Assembly (NCBI GenBank): GCA_947442105.1
Contig: CANEVH010000031.1
Span: 1-46,814, forward strand
DNA: 46,814 nt
Direction: 5' to 3'
Source of the DNA: Comamonadaceae bacterium
GTDB lineage: Bacteria > Pseudomonadota > Gammaproteobacteria > Burkholderiales > Burkholderiaceae_C
Part shown: in pieces, positions 32,095 through 41,403 of the stretch
Numbering within the stretch: the stretch's first letter is position 1
Layout of the letters: each line of letters opens with the position of its first letter
Program-made: the position numbers and the translations under genes
The notes under the pieces: model-generated
The model's database searches: none
What the model was told of the DNA's origin: nothing
The model's input: the letters and a program-made list of their open reading frames with translations, nothing else

Positions 32095-33492
32095 TCAAGA
32101 CTTCCAGGAAAAACCGTCAGGCTCGTCCAGCGCCAATGCGGCCATCAGGCCGCTGCGCACCGCGCCTTCGATGGTGGACGGGTAGGGCGTGTAGAGGTAG
32201 TCGCCGCAGGCCAGCAAGCCCGGCGCAATGCGCTGCGTTGGGCGGTGCAGCGCAGGTGTGCAGGCCAGGGTGGCCCGTTTTTCCACCACGGTTTGCACGG
32301 GCAGCAGCGGCTTGCCGCCCAGCAGCGGTGCCAATTGGCTCTGTGCCTGTACCAGCACCTGTGCCTCAATCGCCTCGTGCGTTCCTGTGCAGGCGCTTGC
32401 CACAAAGGCCATGAGGCCAGGCGGCCCGCCAAGTTGGCCGCGGTCAAACACAAACTGGGCCGGGGCCAACGGGCTGCTGGCCAGGGCCAGCATGGGCGCG
32501 GGTAGAGCCAAGCCTTCTGAGTGGGCGTAGACGGTGGCGATGGCCTCAAACGCGAGTGCCTTGGCCGGACGCAACCAGCGCTGCAGGTGCAGTGCCAGGT
32601 TTTTAGGCGCCTCACCGGCATAGGCTTCTAGCGCTTGTACCGCGTGCGGTGCCGAGGTGGCCCAAATGACGGCGTCAAATTCTTCTTCCCCCACGTGCCA
32701 CACACCCGCCGTCCAGCGCGGCGCACTCGCCCGCGCGCCCAGCCGTACCGTGCCGCCGTGGGCCTGTATCCAGGTGGCAGCGGCATCGGGAAAAAGTGTG
32801 GACAAGTCGACCATCGGCAGCAGCAAGTCGGTACCCGCCAATGGCCGTGCAGCAGCGCCGGGTTCCAGCCCGGCTGCGGCCCACGGCGCGCCGGGCACGG
32901 CCTTGAGCGTATCCCGCAGCACGGTCAAAAAGACCTGGCCGCTGGCTTGTTGCGCAGGGGTATTCAGGGCCGCTACGCACAGCGGGTGAATGAAGCTGTC
33001 CATCACCTGCGGGTGAATACCAACGCACAGCTCAGCCACCGTGGCCGCTGGGCTGCATTGAAATCCGGCCTTTTGCCAGCGCCGCAATGCACCCAGCAGC
33101 GACCACTTGTCACGCAAGCCCCAGCCGCGCGCGCCAAGGACTGCGGCCAGCATATTCCAGGGAGCGGGTCTATCGGCCAAGGCCAGACCGCTGCCGTCAG
33201 GAAACTGCAGGCGCAGCGGCAGGCGCAGCAGCAAGCGCGCCGGATCCAGGCCGACCAAACGCATCAGGTCCAGGGTTTCGCGGTAAGCGCCTATCAATAT
33301 GTGCTGGCCGTTGTCCAGCCGCGTGTGGGTGCCGTCGGGCAATACAGGGGTTACGTCCTGGGCCAGGGTGCGCGCCCTTCCACCCAGGGTGCGCTTTGCC
33401 TCCAGCACGGTGACACTGTGCCCGGCGTCGGTGGCACGGACTGCAGCGGCCAGACCGGCCCAGCCGGCGCCAACGACGCACACCTTTTGCAT
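32095..33492 (-). CDS. hpnE: Hydroxysqualene dehydroxylase HpnE
   Basis: A 465-residue FAD-dependent amine oxidase/phytoene desaturase-type protein: dinucleotide-binding motif VCVVGAGWAGLAAAV, then VLEAKRTLGGRARTL at the N-terminus and a C-terminal FAD-contact region (APGLLACGDYLYTPYPSTIE, GAVRSGLMAA). In the hpnCDE route HpnE reduces hydroxysqualene to squalene. Its ATG at 33492 is 2 bp after the hpnD stop; a TTG at 33498 would overlap it. Last gene of the operon; no squalene-hopene cyclase gene follows in the window. Confidence 0.9.
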   Translation of the reverse strand: MQKVCVVGAGWAGLAAAVRATDAGHSVTVLEAKRTLGGRARTLAQDVTPVLPDGTHTRLDNGQHILIGAYRETLDLMRLVGLDPARLLLRLPLRLQFPDGSGLALADRPAPWNMLAAVLGARGWGLRDKWSLLGALRRWQKAGFQCSPAATVAELCVGIHPQVMDSFIHPLCVAALNTPAQQASGQVFLTVLRDTLKAVPGAPWAAAGLEPGAAARPLAGTDLLLPMVDLSTLFPDAAATWIQAHGGTVRLGARASAPRWTAGVWHVGEEEFDAVIWATSAPHAVQALEAYAGEAPKNLALHLQRWLRPAKALAFEAIATVYAHSEGLALPAPMLALASSPLAPAQFVFDRGQLGGPPGLMAFVASACTGTHEAIEAQVLVQAQSQLAPLLGGKPLLPVQTVVEKRATLACTPALHRPTQRIAPGLLACGDYLYTPYPSTIEGAVRSGLMAALALDEPDGFSWKS

Positions 33493-33494
33493 GC

Positions 33495-34334
33495 TCAAAG
33501 GCGCCCCAGCGCTTGGACTTTCCAGGCCAGCCAGAACTTGCGCAAAGGCGTCAGCCGCACCCGCTCGGTGAGCACGGGAAACTGCCGTGCCTCTATGGTG
33601 CGAAGCAATGCGCGGTAAATGCTGGCCATCATCAGGCCCGGCTTTTGGCTGCGGTGGTCGGCTGCGGGCAATAGCGCCAGTGCCTCGTCGTACAAAGCGT
33701 GTGCGCGCTGCGCCTGGAACTGCATCAGCGCGGAAAAGCGGTCAGAGGGCAGGCGCTTGAGTATTTCATGGGCTTTGACGTCAAAGCGCTGTAGTTCGCT
33801 CACCGGCAGGTAGATGCGCCCGCGTTGCGCGTCCTCGCCCACGTCGCGGATGATGTTGGTCAGTTGCAGGGCCTGGCCCAGAGCATGGGCGTAAGCCGTG
33901 GTCTGTGGCTGGGTTTGGCCGAAGATGGAAGCGGCCACTTCACCCACCACGCCGGCCACCAGATGGCAATAGCGTTGCAAGTTGGCGTAGTCCAGGTAGC
34001 GGGTTTGCTCCAGGTCCATCTGGCAGCCCTGGATCACGCTTTGCAGGTGGTGCTGACCAATGGCGTACTGCGGGGTCAGCGGCATAAGCGCTTGCATGAC
34101 CGGGTGGCTGGGCCGCCCCGCGTAAGCCTGGGCCACTTCCTGGCTCCACCACGCCAGTTTGGTCGCGGCCACGCCCAAGTCAACCGCGTCATCGACCACA
34201 TCGTCCACCTCGCGGCAAAAGGCATAAAACGCGGTAATGGCGGCGCGCCGGGGCGCAGGCAAAAACAAAAAAGCGTAATAAAAACTGCTGCCCGAGGCAG
34301 CAGCCTTTTGTTCCACGTACTGCGCCGGCGTCAT
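33495..34334 (-). CDS. hpnD: Presqualene diphosphate synthase HpnD
   Basis: A 279-residue trans-isoprenyl diphosphate synthase: first aspartate-rich motif in CREVDDVVDDAVD, YCHLVAGVVGEVAASIFG, second motif NIIRDVGEDAQRGRIYLPV. It condenses two farnesyl diphosphates to presqualene diphosphate, the substrate of HpnC. It lies 4 bp from hpnC and 2 bp from hpnE, so the three are one transcription unit. HpnC and HpnD are homologous; position and the VGEDAQRGR motif favour HpnD here. Confidence 0.9.
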   Translation of the reverse strand: MTPAQYVEQKAAASGSSFYYAFLFLPAPRRAAITAFYAFCREVDDVVDDAVDLGVAATKLAWWSQEVAQAYAGRPSHPVMQALMPLTPQYAIGQHHLQSVIQGCQMDLEQTRYLDYANLQRYCHLVAGVVGEVAASIFGQTQPQTTAYAHALGQALQLTNIIRDVGEDAQRGRIYLPVSELQRFDVKAHEILKRLPSDRFSALMQFQAQRAHALYDEALALLPAADHRSQKPGLMMASIYRALLRTIEARQFPVLTERVRLTPLRKFWLAWKVQALGRL

Positions 34335-34338
34335 GCAG

Positions 34339-35283
34339 CTATTGTCGCTCAGGCCGTTTCATGCGCAGCGCACGCCAGAGCAGCAGCGGCGCCTCCCACC
34401 GGCGCAGGGCAGGGCGCACGTGGAGCACATCGCTTCGGAGTTTTTGCACTTTTTCCAAAATGCGCAAGCCGCCCTGCACCACCAGGCGCAACTCCCAACC
34501 TGCCCGCCCTGGCACGCGGAACACCAAGGGCGCGCCGTATTCCATTCGGCTCTGAGCGCTGTGGACGCAGCGGTCGATCAGCCCCTTGGCACGGTGCGCC
34601 TGCGCCGGGTCGTGCAAATCGGCCGGCGTGAGTTCCCAGCGCGCGCACCAGTCTTGGGGAAAGTAGCAGCGCCCGCGTGGCAGGTCGCGGCTCGGGTCTT
34701 GCCAAAAGTTGATCAGTTGCAAAGCGCTGCAAATCGCGTCGCTCCAAGCCAGCGATTGCGCGTCATCCACGCCATACAGGTGCAAAACCAGGCGGCCCAC
34801 CGGGTTGGCAGATCGCGTGCAGTAGTCCAGCAGCGCCGCTTCGTCAGCGTAGCCCGTGCCATCGCGGGTTTTTTCAATGTCTTGCACAAAGGCGTCTAGC
34901 AGCGCGTGCAGCAGCGCGGGCGGCAAAGCGTGCGCCCTGATGGCCTGGCGCAGCGGGGCAAACACCTCGGGCCAGCGCCCCGCAGGCAAGGGTTGCATAG
35001 CGCATGCGGCGTCCAACTCGGCGCGGTAGGCCTGCAAATCGGCCAGTCGCGTGCTTGCGCTCGCGTCGCCCTCGTCAGCCAAATCGTCGGCAGTGCGGGC
35101 AAAGTGGTAAATGGCAGCAATCGGCGCGCGCAGCCGCGCAGGGCATAGCCATGAGGCCACGGGAAAATTCTCGTAGTGCGTAACGGCCTGCGTGGGAGTG
35201 AGCGCGCCGGGCGCGTGGGACGATGGCATAACGTGATTGTGACTTGGGCGGGCCGGTACTTTTTGTTCAAGTGCGCCCCGCAT
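34339..35283 (-). CDS. hpnC: Hydroxysqualene synthase HpnC
   Basis: Up to 314 residues; the conserved part begins VTHYENFPVASWLCPARLRA. Aspartate-rich motifs are FARTADDLADEGD and LINFWQDPSRDLPRGRCYFP, as in squalene/phytoene synthases. HpnC converts presqualene diphosphate to hydroxysqualene. Two ATGs are possible (35283 and 35229); neither has a clear Shine-Dalgarno and the extra 18 residues of the longer form are not conserved in my memory of the family, so 35229 may be right. First gene of hpnCDE and divergent from the efflux operon. Confidence 0.9.
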   Translation of the reverse strand: MRGALEQKVPARPSHNHVMPSSHAPGALTPTQAVTHYENFPVASWLCPARLRAPIAAIYHFARTADDLADEGDASASTRLADLQAYRAELDAACAMQPLPAGRWPEVFAPLRQAIRAHALPPALLHALLDAFVQDIEKTRDGTGYADEAALLDYCTRSANPVGRLVLHLYGVDDAQSLAWSDAICSALQLINFWQDPSRDLPRGRCYFPQDWCARWELTPADLHDPAQAHRAKGLIDRCVHSAQSRMEYGAPLVFRVPGRAGWELRLVVQGGLRILEKVQKLRSDVLHVRPALRRWEAPLLLWRALRMKRPERQ

Positions 35284-35320
35284 TCAGCCAAAAACTGATG
35301 GAAAACGGGGCGGCGCAGGC

Positions 35321-35344
35321 TTTACTAACCGGATAGTCAGTAAA
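35321..35344. promoter_or_regulatory. Palindromic operator candidate between hpnC and the efflux operon
   Basis: Arms TTTACTAAC (35321-35329) and GTCAGTAAA (35336-35344) are reverse complements in 8 of 9 positions, with a 6-bp spacer CGGATA. Size and layout fit a TetR-family repressor site, common in front of RND efflux operons. It lies 58 bp upstream of the adaptor start and 38 bp upstream of the longer hpnC start. No regulator gene lies in the window. Confidence 0.5.
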
Positions 35345-35401
35345 ATCGCCGCCCAGATAGCTTCCAAATCTTTTATTTTTTGCCCGCTGGTTCCATTGTT
35401 T

Positions 35402-36535
35402 ATGAAAACTCAGATTCTCTTCTTTCGTGGCCTTCTCGTGATGGCCATCGCCGCCCTGTCGGCCTGCGGAAAAACCGTACCTTCAGAGGAACCTGTGCGC
35501 GCCGTGAAGGTGCTCGCAGTCGGGAGCGAAGGCATACGTTCAGGTTCCGAATACGCCGCCGAAGTGCGGCCCCGCGTGGAGTCGCGGCTCGGGTTTCGCG
35601 TGGCGGGCAAATTGCTGCGGCGCATGGTGGAGGTGGGCCAGCAGGTCAAGGCCGGTCAAGTGCTGGCGCAGTTGGATGCACAGGACTTGCTTTTATCGAA
35701 CGACGCGGCGCGTGCCCAGCTGAGTGCGGCAGTTGCCAACCGAGACCTCGCTGCTGCGGATTTCAAGCGGTTCAAAGACTTGCGCGAGCAAAACTTCATC
35801 AGTGCAGCCGAACTTGAGCGGCGCGATGCCAACCTCAAAGCAGCGCAGGCGCAGCTGGACCAGGCCCAGGCCCAAGTCTCGGCGCAAGGCAACCAGGCGT
35901 CCTATGCCACCTTGGTGGCAGACGCCCCTGGCGTCATTACCGCGGTCGACGCGGAGCCCGGTCAGGTTTTGGCAGCAGGTACGTCAGTGGTACGCATTGC
36001 CCAAGACGGGCCGCGCGACATCGTGTTCTCGGTGCCTGAAGACAAGGTCGCTAGGGTCAAAGTTGGCTCCGCCGTGGAGGTGCGGGCCTGGGCCAGCCAG
36101 TCCGTCTACCAGGGCAAGGTGCGTGAAGTCGGTGCCATCGCAGACCCGGTGACGCGCACCTTTACCGTCAAGGTGGCGCTCCCCAGTTCCGACAAACTGC
36201 CTTTGGGCTCCACGGTTTCGGCCGTGCCGCAGGCGCTGGATCGCTCGGGCAGCAGTGTGATCAAGCTGCCCACCACTGCCCTGCAGCACGATGGCAAAAA
36301 TGCTGCGGTGTGGGTCGTGGAGCGCGCCAGCATGACGGTGCGCCTGCAGTCCATCGGCATTGCCACGGCAGACGGCAATGAGGTGGTCGTCTCCAGCGGA
36401 TTGGCGCCGGGCATGGAGGTCGTGGTGGCCGGCGTGCATGTGCTCTCGCCGGGTCAAAAGGTCACGATTTACCAGCCAGCGGTCCCCGCAGCGGTTGCCC
36501 CTCCAGCGGTGGCCAGCGCCCCGGCAGCGAAGTGA
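35402..36535 (+). CDS. RND efflux periplasmic adaptor (lipoprotein)
   Basis: A 377-residue membrane-fusion protein: lipoprotein signal (GLLVMAIAALSACGK, lipobox L-S-A-C), a lipoyl-like half (SRLGFRVAGKLLRRMVEVGQ, QVKAGQVLAQLDAQDLLLS), a coiled-coil hairpin (about 85-155), the second lipoyl half (LVADAPGVITAVDAEPGQVL), beta-barrel and membrane-proximal domains. It bridges the inner-membrane pump and an outer-membrane channel. The ATG at 35402 is preferred to the TTG at 35396. The pump gene starts 7 bp downstream. No TolC-type channel gene is adjacent, so a shared channel is expected. Confidence 0.88.
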   Translation: MKTQILFFRGLLVMAIAALSACGKTVPSEEPVRAVKVLAVGSEGIRSGSEYAAEVRPRVESRLGFRVAGKLLRRMVEVGQQVKAGQVLAQLDAQDLLLSNDAARAQLSAAVANRDLAAADFKRFKDLREQNFISAAELERRDANLKAAQAQLDQAQAQVSAQGNQASYATLVADAPGVITAVDAEPGQVLAAGTSVVRIAQDGPRDIVFSVPEDKVARVKVGSAVEVRAWASQSVYQGKVREVGAIADPVTRTFTVKVALPSSDKLPLGSTVSAVPQALDRSGSSVIKLPTTALQHDGKNAAVWVVERASMTVRLQSIGIATADGNEVVVSSGLAPGMEVVVAGVHVLSPGQKVTIYQPAVPAAVAPPAVASAPAAK

Positions 36536-36542
36536 GCCGCCC

Positions 36543-39500
36543 ATGAAACAAGATACTCCCAAGCCTGGTTTCAACCTCTCGCGCTGGGCGATAGAGCATG
36601 GCGCCCTGACCCGTTACCTCATGCTGGTGCTCATGGTGCTGGGCATGGCCTCGTATTTTCAGCTGGGCCAGGACGAAGACCCGCCGTTTACCTTTCGGAT
36701 CATGGTGGTGCGGGCGTTTTGGCCCGGTGCGACTGCCCAGCAAATGGCCGAACAAGTGACCGACAAGTTGGAGCGGGCTTTGCAAGATGTGCCCTACGCC
36801 GACAAGATTCGAAGCTATTCCAAGCCTGGCGAAACCACGGTTCTGTTCCAGGTCAAAGACTCCACCAAGCCGGCTGAAGTCGCCAACCTGTGGTACGTGG
36901 TGCGAAAAAAGATCGGCGATGTGCGCGGCAGTCTTCCCTCTGGCGTGCAAGGACCGTTTTTCAACGATGAGTTCGGCGACGTTTATGGCGTGATTTACGC
37001 GCTGGAGGCGGACGGCTTTTCGGGCGTGGAGGCCAAGGCCGCCGCAGACGAGGTGCGCCAAAAGTTGCTGCGCCTGCCCGATGTCAACAAGGTGGACTTG
37101 TTTGGCGTGCAGGACGAAAAAATTTACATTGAAGTGTCGCAAAAGCGCCTGGCTCAGCTTGGTCTGGACATGAACCAGGTGCTCGCCCAGTTGGGCCAGC
37201 AAAACGCGGTTGAGAGCGCAGGCACGGTTCAAACGCCTTTGGACGTGGTGCAGGTGCGGGTGGCCGGGCAATTCGAAGCGGTGCAAGCGCTGCGCGCCAT
37301 GCCGATTCGTGCCAGTTCGGGCAACCAGCTGCGCTTGGGTGATATCGCCGAGATCACGCGGGGCGTCGTAGACCCTGCTGGCGTAAAGATGCACTTCCAG
37401 GGCAAGCAGGTGATTGGCCTGGGCATTTCCATGACCAAAGGGGGTGACATCATCGCCTTGGGCAAGGCGCTCAAAGCGTCGACTGCCGCTGTGAATGCAG
37501 CGCTGCCTGCGGGCCTGCGCTTGGTAGCGGTGCAAGACCAGCCCGCGGCCGTGGCAGGCTCGGTCAATGAGTTTGTGCGGGCGCTGATAGAAGCTGTCGT
37601 CATCGTGCTGGCGGTGAGCTTTATCGCCCTGGGTTTTCACAAGCGGCCTGACGCCGCGCGCTGGTACCAGCGCTATTACGTGGATGTGCGCCCCGGCCTG
37701 GTGGTGGGTATCACGATTCCTTTGGTGCTGGCGGTCACCTTTTTGGGCATGTACTACGCTGGCATCGGCTTGCACAAGATATCGCTGGGCTCGCTCATCA
37801 TTTCTTTGGGCTTGCTGGTGGACGACGCCATCATTGCCGTGGAAATGATGGTGCGCAAGATGGAGCAGGGCTACGACAAGGTGCGCGCCGCCACCTTTGC
37901 CTACGAAATCACGGCCATGCCCATGCTCACCGGCACTTTGATCACCGCAGTGGGCTTTTTGCCGATTGGTATTGCCAAGTCAGTCACCGGTGAATACACC
38001 TTTGCTATTTTTGGCGTGACCGTGCTGGCGCTGCTGTTGAGCTGGCTGGTTTCGGTGTACTTTGTGCCTTATCTGGGCACCGTGTTCCTCAAAACCAAGC
38101 CGCATGCCGCCGACCAAGATGAAAACGCGCTCTACGACACGCCGTTTTACCGGGGCTTTCGGCGTGCAGTGAACTGGTGTGTTTTGCACCGCTGGATTAC
38201 GATTGGTCTCATGCTCGCCACCTTTGGCGCCGGTATTTTCGGCATGGGCCGGGTGCAGCAGCAGTTTTTCCCAGACTCCAGCCGCCCTGAAATTTTGATG
38301 GACGTCTCGTACCCCGAGGGCACGGCGTTTGCGGCCAACGAGGCAACTACGGCCCGCATTGAGGCGCGCATGATGCAGGAAGCCGGGGTGGAAAGCGTCA
38401 CCACCTGGATTGGCTCGGGCGTTCCGCGCTTTTACTTGCCGCTCGATGCAATTTTTCAGCAAAGCAACGTCTCGCAGCTGATCATCTTGCCCAAGGACCT
38501 CAAGGTTCGTGAGTCGCTGCGCATCAAGCTGCCCGCGTTGATGGCGCAAGAGTTTCCCGAGGTGCGCGCGCGCATCAAGATTTTGCCCAACGGGCCGCCA
38601 GTGTCCTACCCGGTCATGTTTCGCGTAATGGGGCAAAACCCCGATGTGCTGCGCCAACGTGCCAACGAAGTCAAGGCCCTGCTGCGCGCCAATGCGAATA
38701 TCCGAGGTGCCAACGACAACTGGAACGAGTCCGTCAAAGTGCTGCGCCTAGAAGTCGACCAAACCAAGGCGCGGGCCTTGGGCGTCACCAGCCAATCTAT
38801 CGCGCAGGCGTCCAAGGTGTTGCTCACTGGCAGCACGGTGGGCCAGTTCCGCGAGGGGGACAAGCTCGTCGACATCGTATTGCGCGGCTCGCAAGACGAG
38901 CGCAACGCGATTTCCGACATTGGCAACGCCTATTTGCCCACGGCCAGCGGCAAGGCGATTCCGCTCACGCAAATCGCCCAGCCGACTTTCGCATGGGAAC
39001 CCGGTGTACTGTGGCGCGAGGGGCGCGACTACGCCATCACCGTGCAGGGTGACATCGCGGAGGGCCTGCAAGGCGCCACCGTTACCGCCCAATTGCTGCC
39101 CGACTTGCGCCGCCTGGAGGCGCAATGGAAAGTGCAGGGCGACAGCGGCTACCGCATTGAGGTTGCGGGCGCGGTAGAAGAAAGCAGCAAAGGGTCCAGC
39201 TCGATTGCCGCCGGTATTCCTATCATGCTGTTCATTACCTTTACCTTGCTCATGCTCCAGCTCCACAGCTTTAGCCGCGCGATGCTGGTGTTTTTGACCG
39301 GCCCCCTAGGCATTGCCGGGGTGGCTGGCGCCTTGTTGCTGTCGGGCAGGCCCTTTGGGTTTGTGGCGCTTTTGGGCGTGATTGCGCTGATGGGCATGAT
39401 CCAGCGCAACTCGGTGATTCTGATCGACCAGATCGAGCAGGACCGCGCCAACGGCGTGCCGGCCTGGGACGCGATTGTCGAATCCGCCGTACGCCGCCTG

Positions 39501-39707
39501 CGCCCCATTGTGCTCACCGCAGCCGCCGCCGTGCTGGCGATGATTCCCCTGTCCCGCTCGGTGTTCTGGGGGCCCATGGCGGTAGCCATCATGGGCGGGC
39601 TGATTGTGGCCACGGCGCTGACCTTGTTGGCGCTGCCGGCCATGTACGCGGCCTGGTTTCGCGTGCGACGCGAGGCCCCCGCAACGCAGGCTAAAATAGT
39701 TGGCTAA
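36543..39707 (+). CDS. RND efflux pump, inner-membrane permease
   Basis: A 1054-residue AcrB-type permease: N-terminal helix (YLMLVLMVLGMASYFQLGQD), periplasmic loop, helices 2-6 with the proton-relay region (LGLLVDDAIIAVEMMVRKME carries the two Asp of helix 4), a second loop, and the closing helices (GVIALMGMIQRNSVILIDQI). It exports hydrophobic or amphiphilic compounds with proton uptake; the substrate is unknown. The protein conservation starts at ATG 36543; a longer frame opens inside the adaptor gene and is a shadow. tRNA-Leu follows 71 bp downstream. Confidence 0.92.
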   Translation: MKQDTPKPGFNLSRWAIEHGALTRYLMLVLMVLGMASYFQLGQDEDPPFTFRIMVVRAFWPGATAQQMAEQVTDKLERALQDVPYADKIRSYSKPGETTVLFQVKDSTKPAEVANLWYVVRKKIGDVRGSLPSGVQGPFFNDEFGDVYGVIYALEADGFSGVEAKAAADEVRQKLLRLPDVNKVDLFGVQDEKIYIEVSQKRLAQLGLDMNQVLAQLGQQNAVESAGTVQTPLDVVQVRVAGQFEAVQALRAMPIRASSGNQLRLGDIAEITRGVVDPAGVKMHFQGKQVIGLGISMTKGGDIIALGKALKASTAAVNAALPAGLRLVAVQDQPAAVAGSVNEFVRALIEAVVIVLAVSFIALGFHKRPDAARWYQRYYVDVRPGLVVGITIPLVLAVTFLGMYYAGIGLHKISLGSLIISLGLLVDDAIIAVEMMVRKMEQGYDKVRAATFAYEITAMPMLTGTLITAVGFLPIGIAKSVTGEYTFAIFGVTVLALLLSWLVSVYFVPYLGTVFLKTKPHAADQDENALYDTPFYRGFRRAVNWCVLHRWITIGLMLATFGAGIFGMGRVQQQFFPDSSRPEILMDVSYPEGTAFAANEATTARIEARMMQEAGVESVTTWIGSGVPRFYLPLDAIFQQSNVSQLIILPKDLKVRESLRIKLPALMAQEFPEVRARIKILPNGPPVSYPVMFRVMGQNPDVLRQRANEVKALLRANANIRGANDNWNESVKVLRLEVDQTKARALGVTSQSIAQASKVLLTGSTVGQFREGDKLVDIVLRGSQDERNAISDIGNAYLPTASGKAIPLTQIAQPTFAWEPGVLWREGRDYAITVQGDIAEGLQGATVTAQLLPDLRRLEAQWKVQGDSGYRIEVAGAVEESSKGSSSIAAGIPIMLFITFTLLMLQLHSFSRAMLVFLTGPLGIAGVAGALLLSGRPFGFVALLGVIALMGMIQRNSVILIDQIEQDRANGVPAWDAIVESAVRRLRPIVLTAAAAVLAMIPLSRSVFWGPMAVAIMGGLIVATALTLLALPAMYAAWFRVRREAPATQAKIVG

Positions 39708-39778
39708 CTGATTTCAAAGGTCCGTTGTATGTGCTGCACCCTCGGGTGTGGCTTTCAAGGCGGACTCTGTTTTTTTAT

Positions 39779-39865
39779 GCGCGGGTGGCGAAATTGGTAG
39801 ACGCACCAGGTTTAGGTCCTGACGGTAGCAATACTGTGCGGGTTCGAGTCCCGCCCCGCGCACCA
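39779..39865 (+). tRNA. tRNA-Leu (anticodon UAG)
   Basis: An 87-nt cloverleaf with 7-bp acceptor stem (GCGCGGG with CCCGCGC), class II long variable arm, anticodon TAG in TTTAGGT, T-loop GGTTCGAGTCC, and an encoded CCA end (39863-39865). It lies between the efflux pump and tig. Confidence 0.95.
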
Positions 39866-39947
39866 CCCATTGGTATTTGCCTACCCATTTTGGGCAACGC
39901 ACAGCCGTCATTGGCGGGCGTGTCCCTTGACCCTTAGGAGCATTTGT

Positions 39948-41258
39948 ATGAGCGTAATCGTTGAAACCCTGGAAAAACTGGAACGAAAAATCACCCTGAA
40001 TCTGCCCGTGGAGGCGGTCCAGTCAGAGGTCAACGCGCGCCTGCGCAAAATGGCCCGCACCGTGAAGATGGATGGTTTTCGTCCCGGCAAGGTGCCCATG
40101 AATGTGGTGACCCAGCGTTACGGTTATTCGGTGCACTACGAAGTGATGAACGACAAGGTCGGCGAGGCGTTCGCCACCGCCGCCAACGAAGCCAAGTTGC
40201 GCGTGGCCGGACAACCCCGGATTTCTGAGGCCGAGGGCGCGGCCGAAGGCCAAATGGCGTTTGACGCGATTTTTGAAGTCTTTCCCGACGTGGTGATTGG
40301 CGACCTGGCCAGCGCCGAAGTGGAGACCGTCAACGCTGAGGTCACCGACGCCGCCATCGACAAAACCATAGACATCCTGCGCAAACAACGCCGCACGTTT
40401 TCCTTGCGCGCCCATGACGCAGCGGCCCAAGACAGCGACCGTGTGACCGTAGACTTTGAAGGAAAAATCGACGGTGAGCCTTTTGAAGGCGGCAAAGCCG
40501 AAGACTTTCAGTTCATTCTGGGCGATGGCCAGATGCTCAAAGAGTTTGAAGACGCCACCCGTGGAATGAAGTTTGGCGAAAGCAAGACCTTCCCGTTGGC
40601 CTTTCCAGCCGAATACCACGGCAAGGACGTGGCAGGCAAAACGGCTGACTTCATGGTTACGCTGAAAAGGGTCGAAGCCGCGCACTTGCCAGAGGTGGAC
40701 GACGCATTGGCGGTGTCCCTGGGCATTGCGGAAGGCACCGTGGACGGCTTGCGCACCGACATCCGCAAAAACCTGCAGCGCGAAGTCAAAACCCGTTTGC
40801 TGGGTCGCAACAAGCAAGTGGTGATGGACGCTCTGGTGGCCAAAGCCGAACTGGACTTGCCCAAGTCCAGCGTGCAATCTGAAGTCGAGCGCTTGGTTGA
40901 GGGCGCACGTGCGGACCTTAAGCAGCGTGGCGTGAAAGATGCCGATAAGGCGCCTATCCCTCCCGAGCTGTTCACCGCCCAGGCTGAGCGCCGCGTGCGT
41001 TTAGGCCTGGTGGTGGCCGAACTGGTCCGCACCCATCAGCTGCATGCCACGCCGGATCAAATCAAGGCCCATGTGGAAGAGCTGGCCTCCAGCTACGAAA
41101 AGCCGGCCGAGGTGGTGCGCTGGTACTACGGCGACAAGCGCCGCATGGCCGAAGTCGAATCCGTGGTGATTGAAAACAACGTGACCGCTTTTGTGCTATC
41201 CCAATTGAAGGTCTCGGAAAAGGCAATCTCCTTTGACGAACTGATGGGGCAAAATTAA
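39948..41258 (+). CDS. tig: Trigger factor
   Basis: A 436-residue ribosome-bound chaperone and peptidyl-prolyl isomerase. N-terminal ribosome-binding domain with the signature GFRPGKVPMNVVTQRYG, central FKBP-like PPIase domain (about 155-240: DRVTVDFEGKIDGEPFEGGK) and a helical C-terminal substrate cradle. The ATG at 39948 has a TTAGGAG site 8-12 bp upstream; a longer frame starts in the tRNA region and is not used. Gene order tig-clpP-clpX-lon is conserved in proteobacteria. Confidence 0.96.
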   Translation: MSVIVETLEKLERKITLNLPVEAVQSEVNARLRKMARTVKMDGFRPGKVPMNVVTQRYGYSVHYEVMNDKVGEAFATAANEAKLRVAGQPRISEAEGAAEGQMAFDAIFEVFPDVVIGDLASAEVETVNAEVTDAAIDKTIDILRKQRRTFSLRAHDAAAQDSDRVTVDFEGKIDGEPFEGGKAEDFQFILGDGQMLKEFEDATRGMKFGESKTFPLAFPAEYHGKDVAGKTADFMVTLKRVEAAHLPEVDDALAVSLGIAEGTVDGLRTDIRKNLQREVKTRLLGRNKQVVMDALVAKAELDLPKSSVQSEVERLVEGARADLKQRGVKDADKAPIPPELFTAQAERRVRLGLVVAELVRTHQLHATPDQIKAHVEELASSYEKPAEVVRWYYGDKRRMAEVESVVIENNVTAFVLSQLKVSEKAISFDELMGQN

Positions 41259-41323
41259 CAGCAGCCACGGCAGACTGTTGGCACCGCAGCCACGCCAAGT
41301 GCGAAATCAAGGCCCTGTTCGGG

Positions 41324-41350
41324 CTTGCGGTTTGGGAATTGACCCCCAGT
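41324..41350 (+). promoter_or_regulatory. Possible heat-shock (sigma-32) promoter of clpP
   Basis: CTTGCGG (41324-41330), 12 bp, then CCCCCAGT (41343-41350), 54 bp before the clpP ATG. It resembles the sigma-32 consensus CTTGAAA / CCCCATNT only partly. The interval between tig and clpP (145 bp) is long enough for an own promoter. Confidence 0.3.
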
Positions 41351-41403
41351 TGGTTTGGGTGGGCGTGCTGGAATGTTGGCGTCCTTAATTTTTCGGAGAC
41401 TCT

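Noticed and set aside
36462..37775. Antisense open frame (437 codons) over the RND pump
   Set aside because: Shadow of the pump gene; no start site, no domain.
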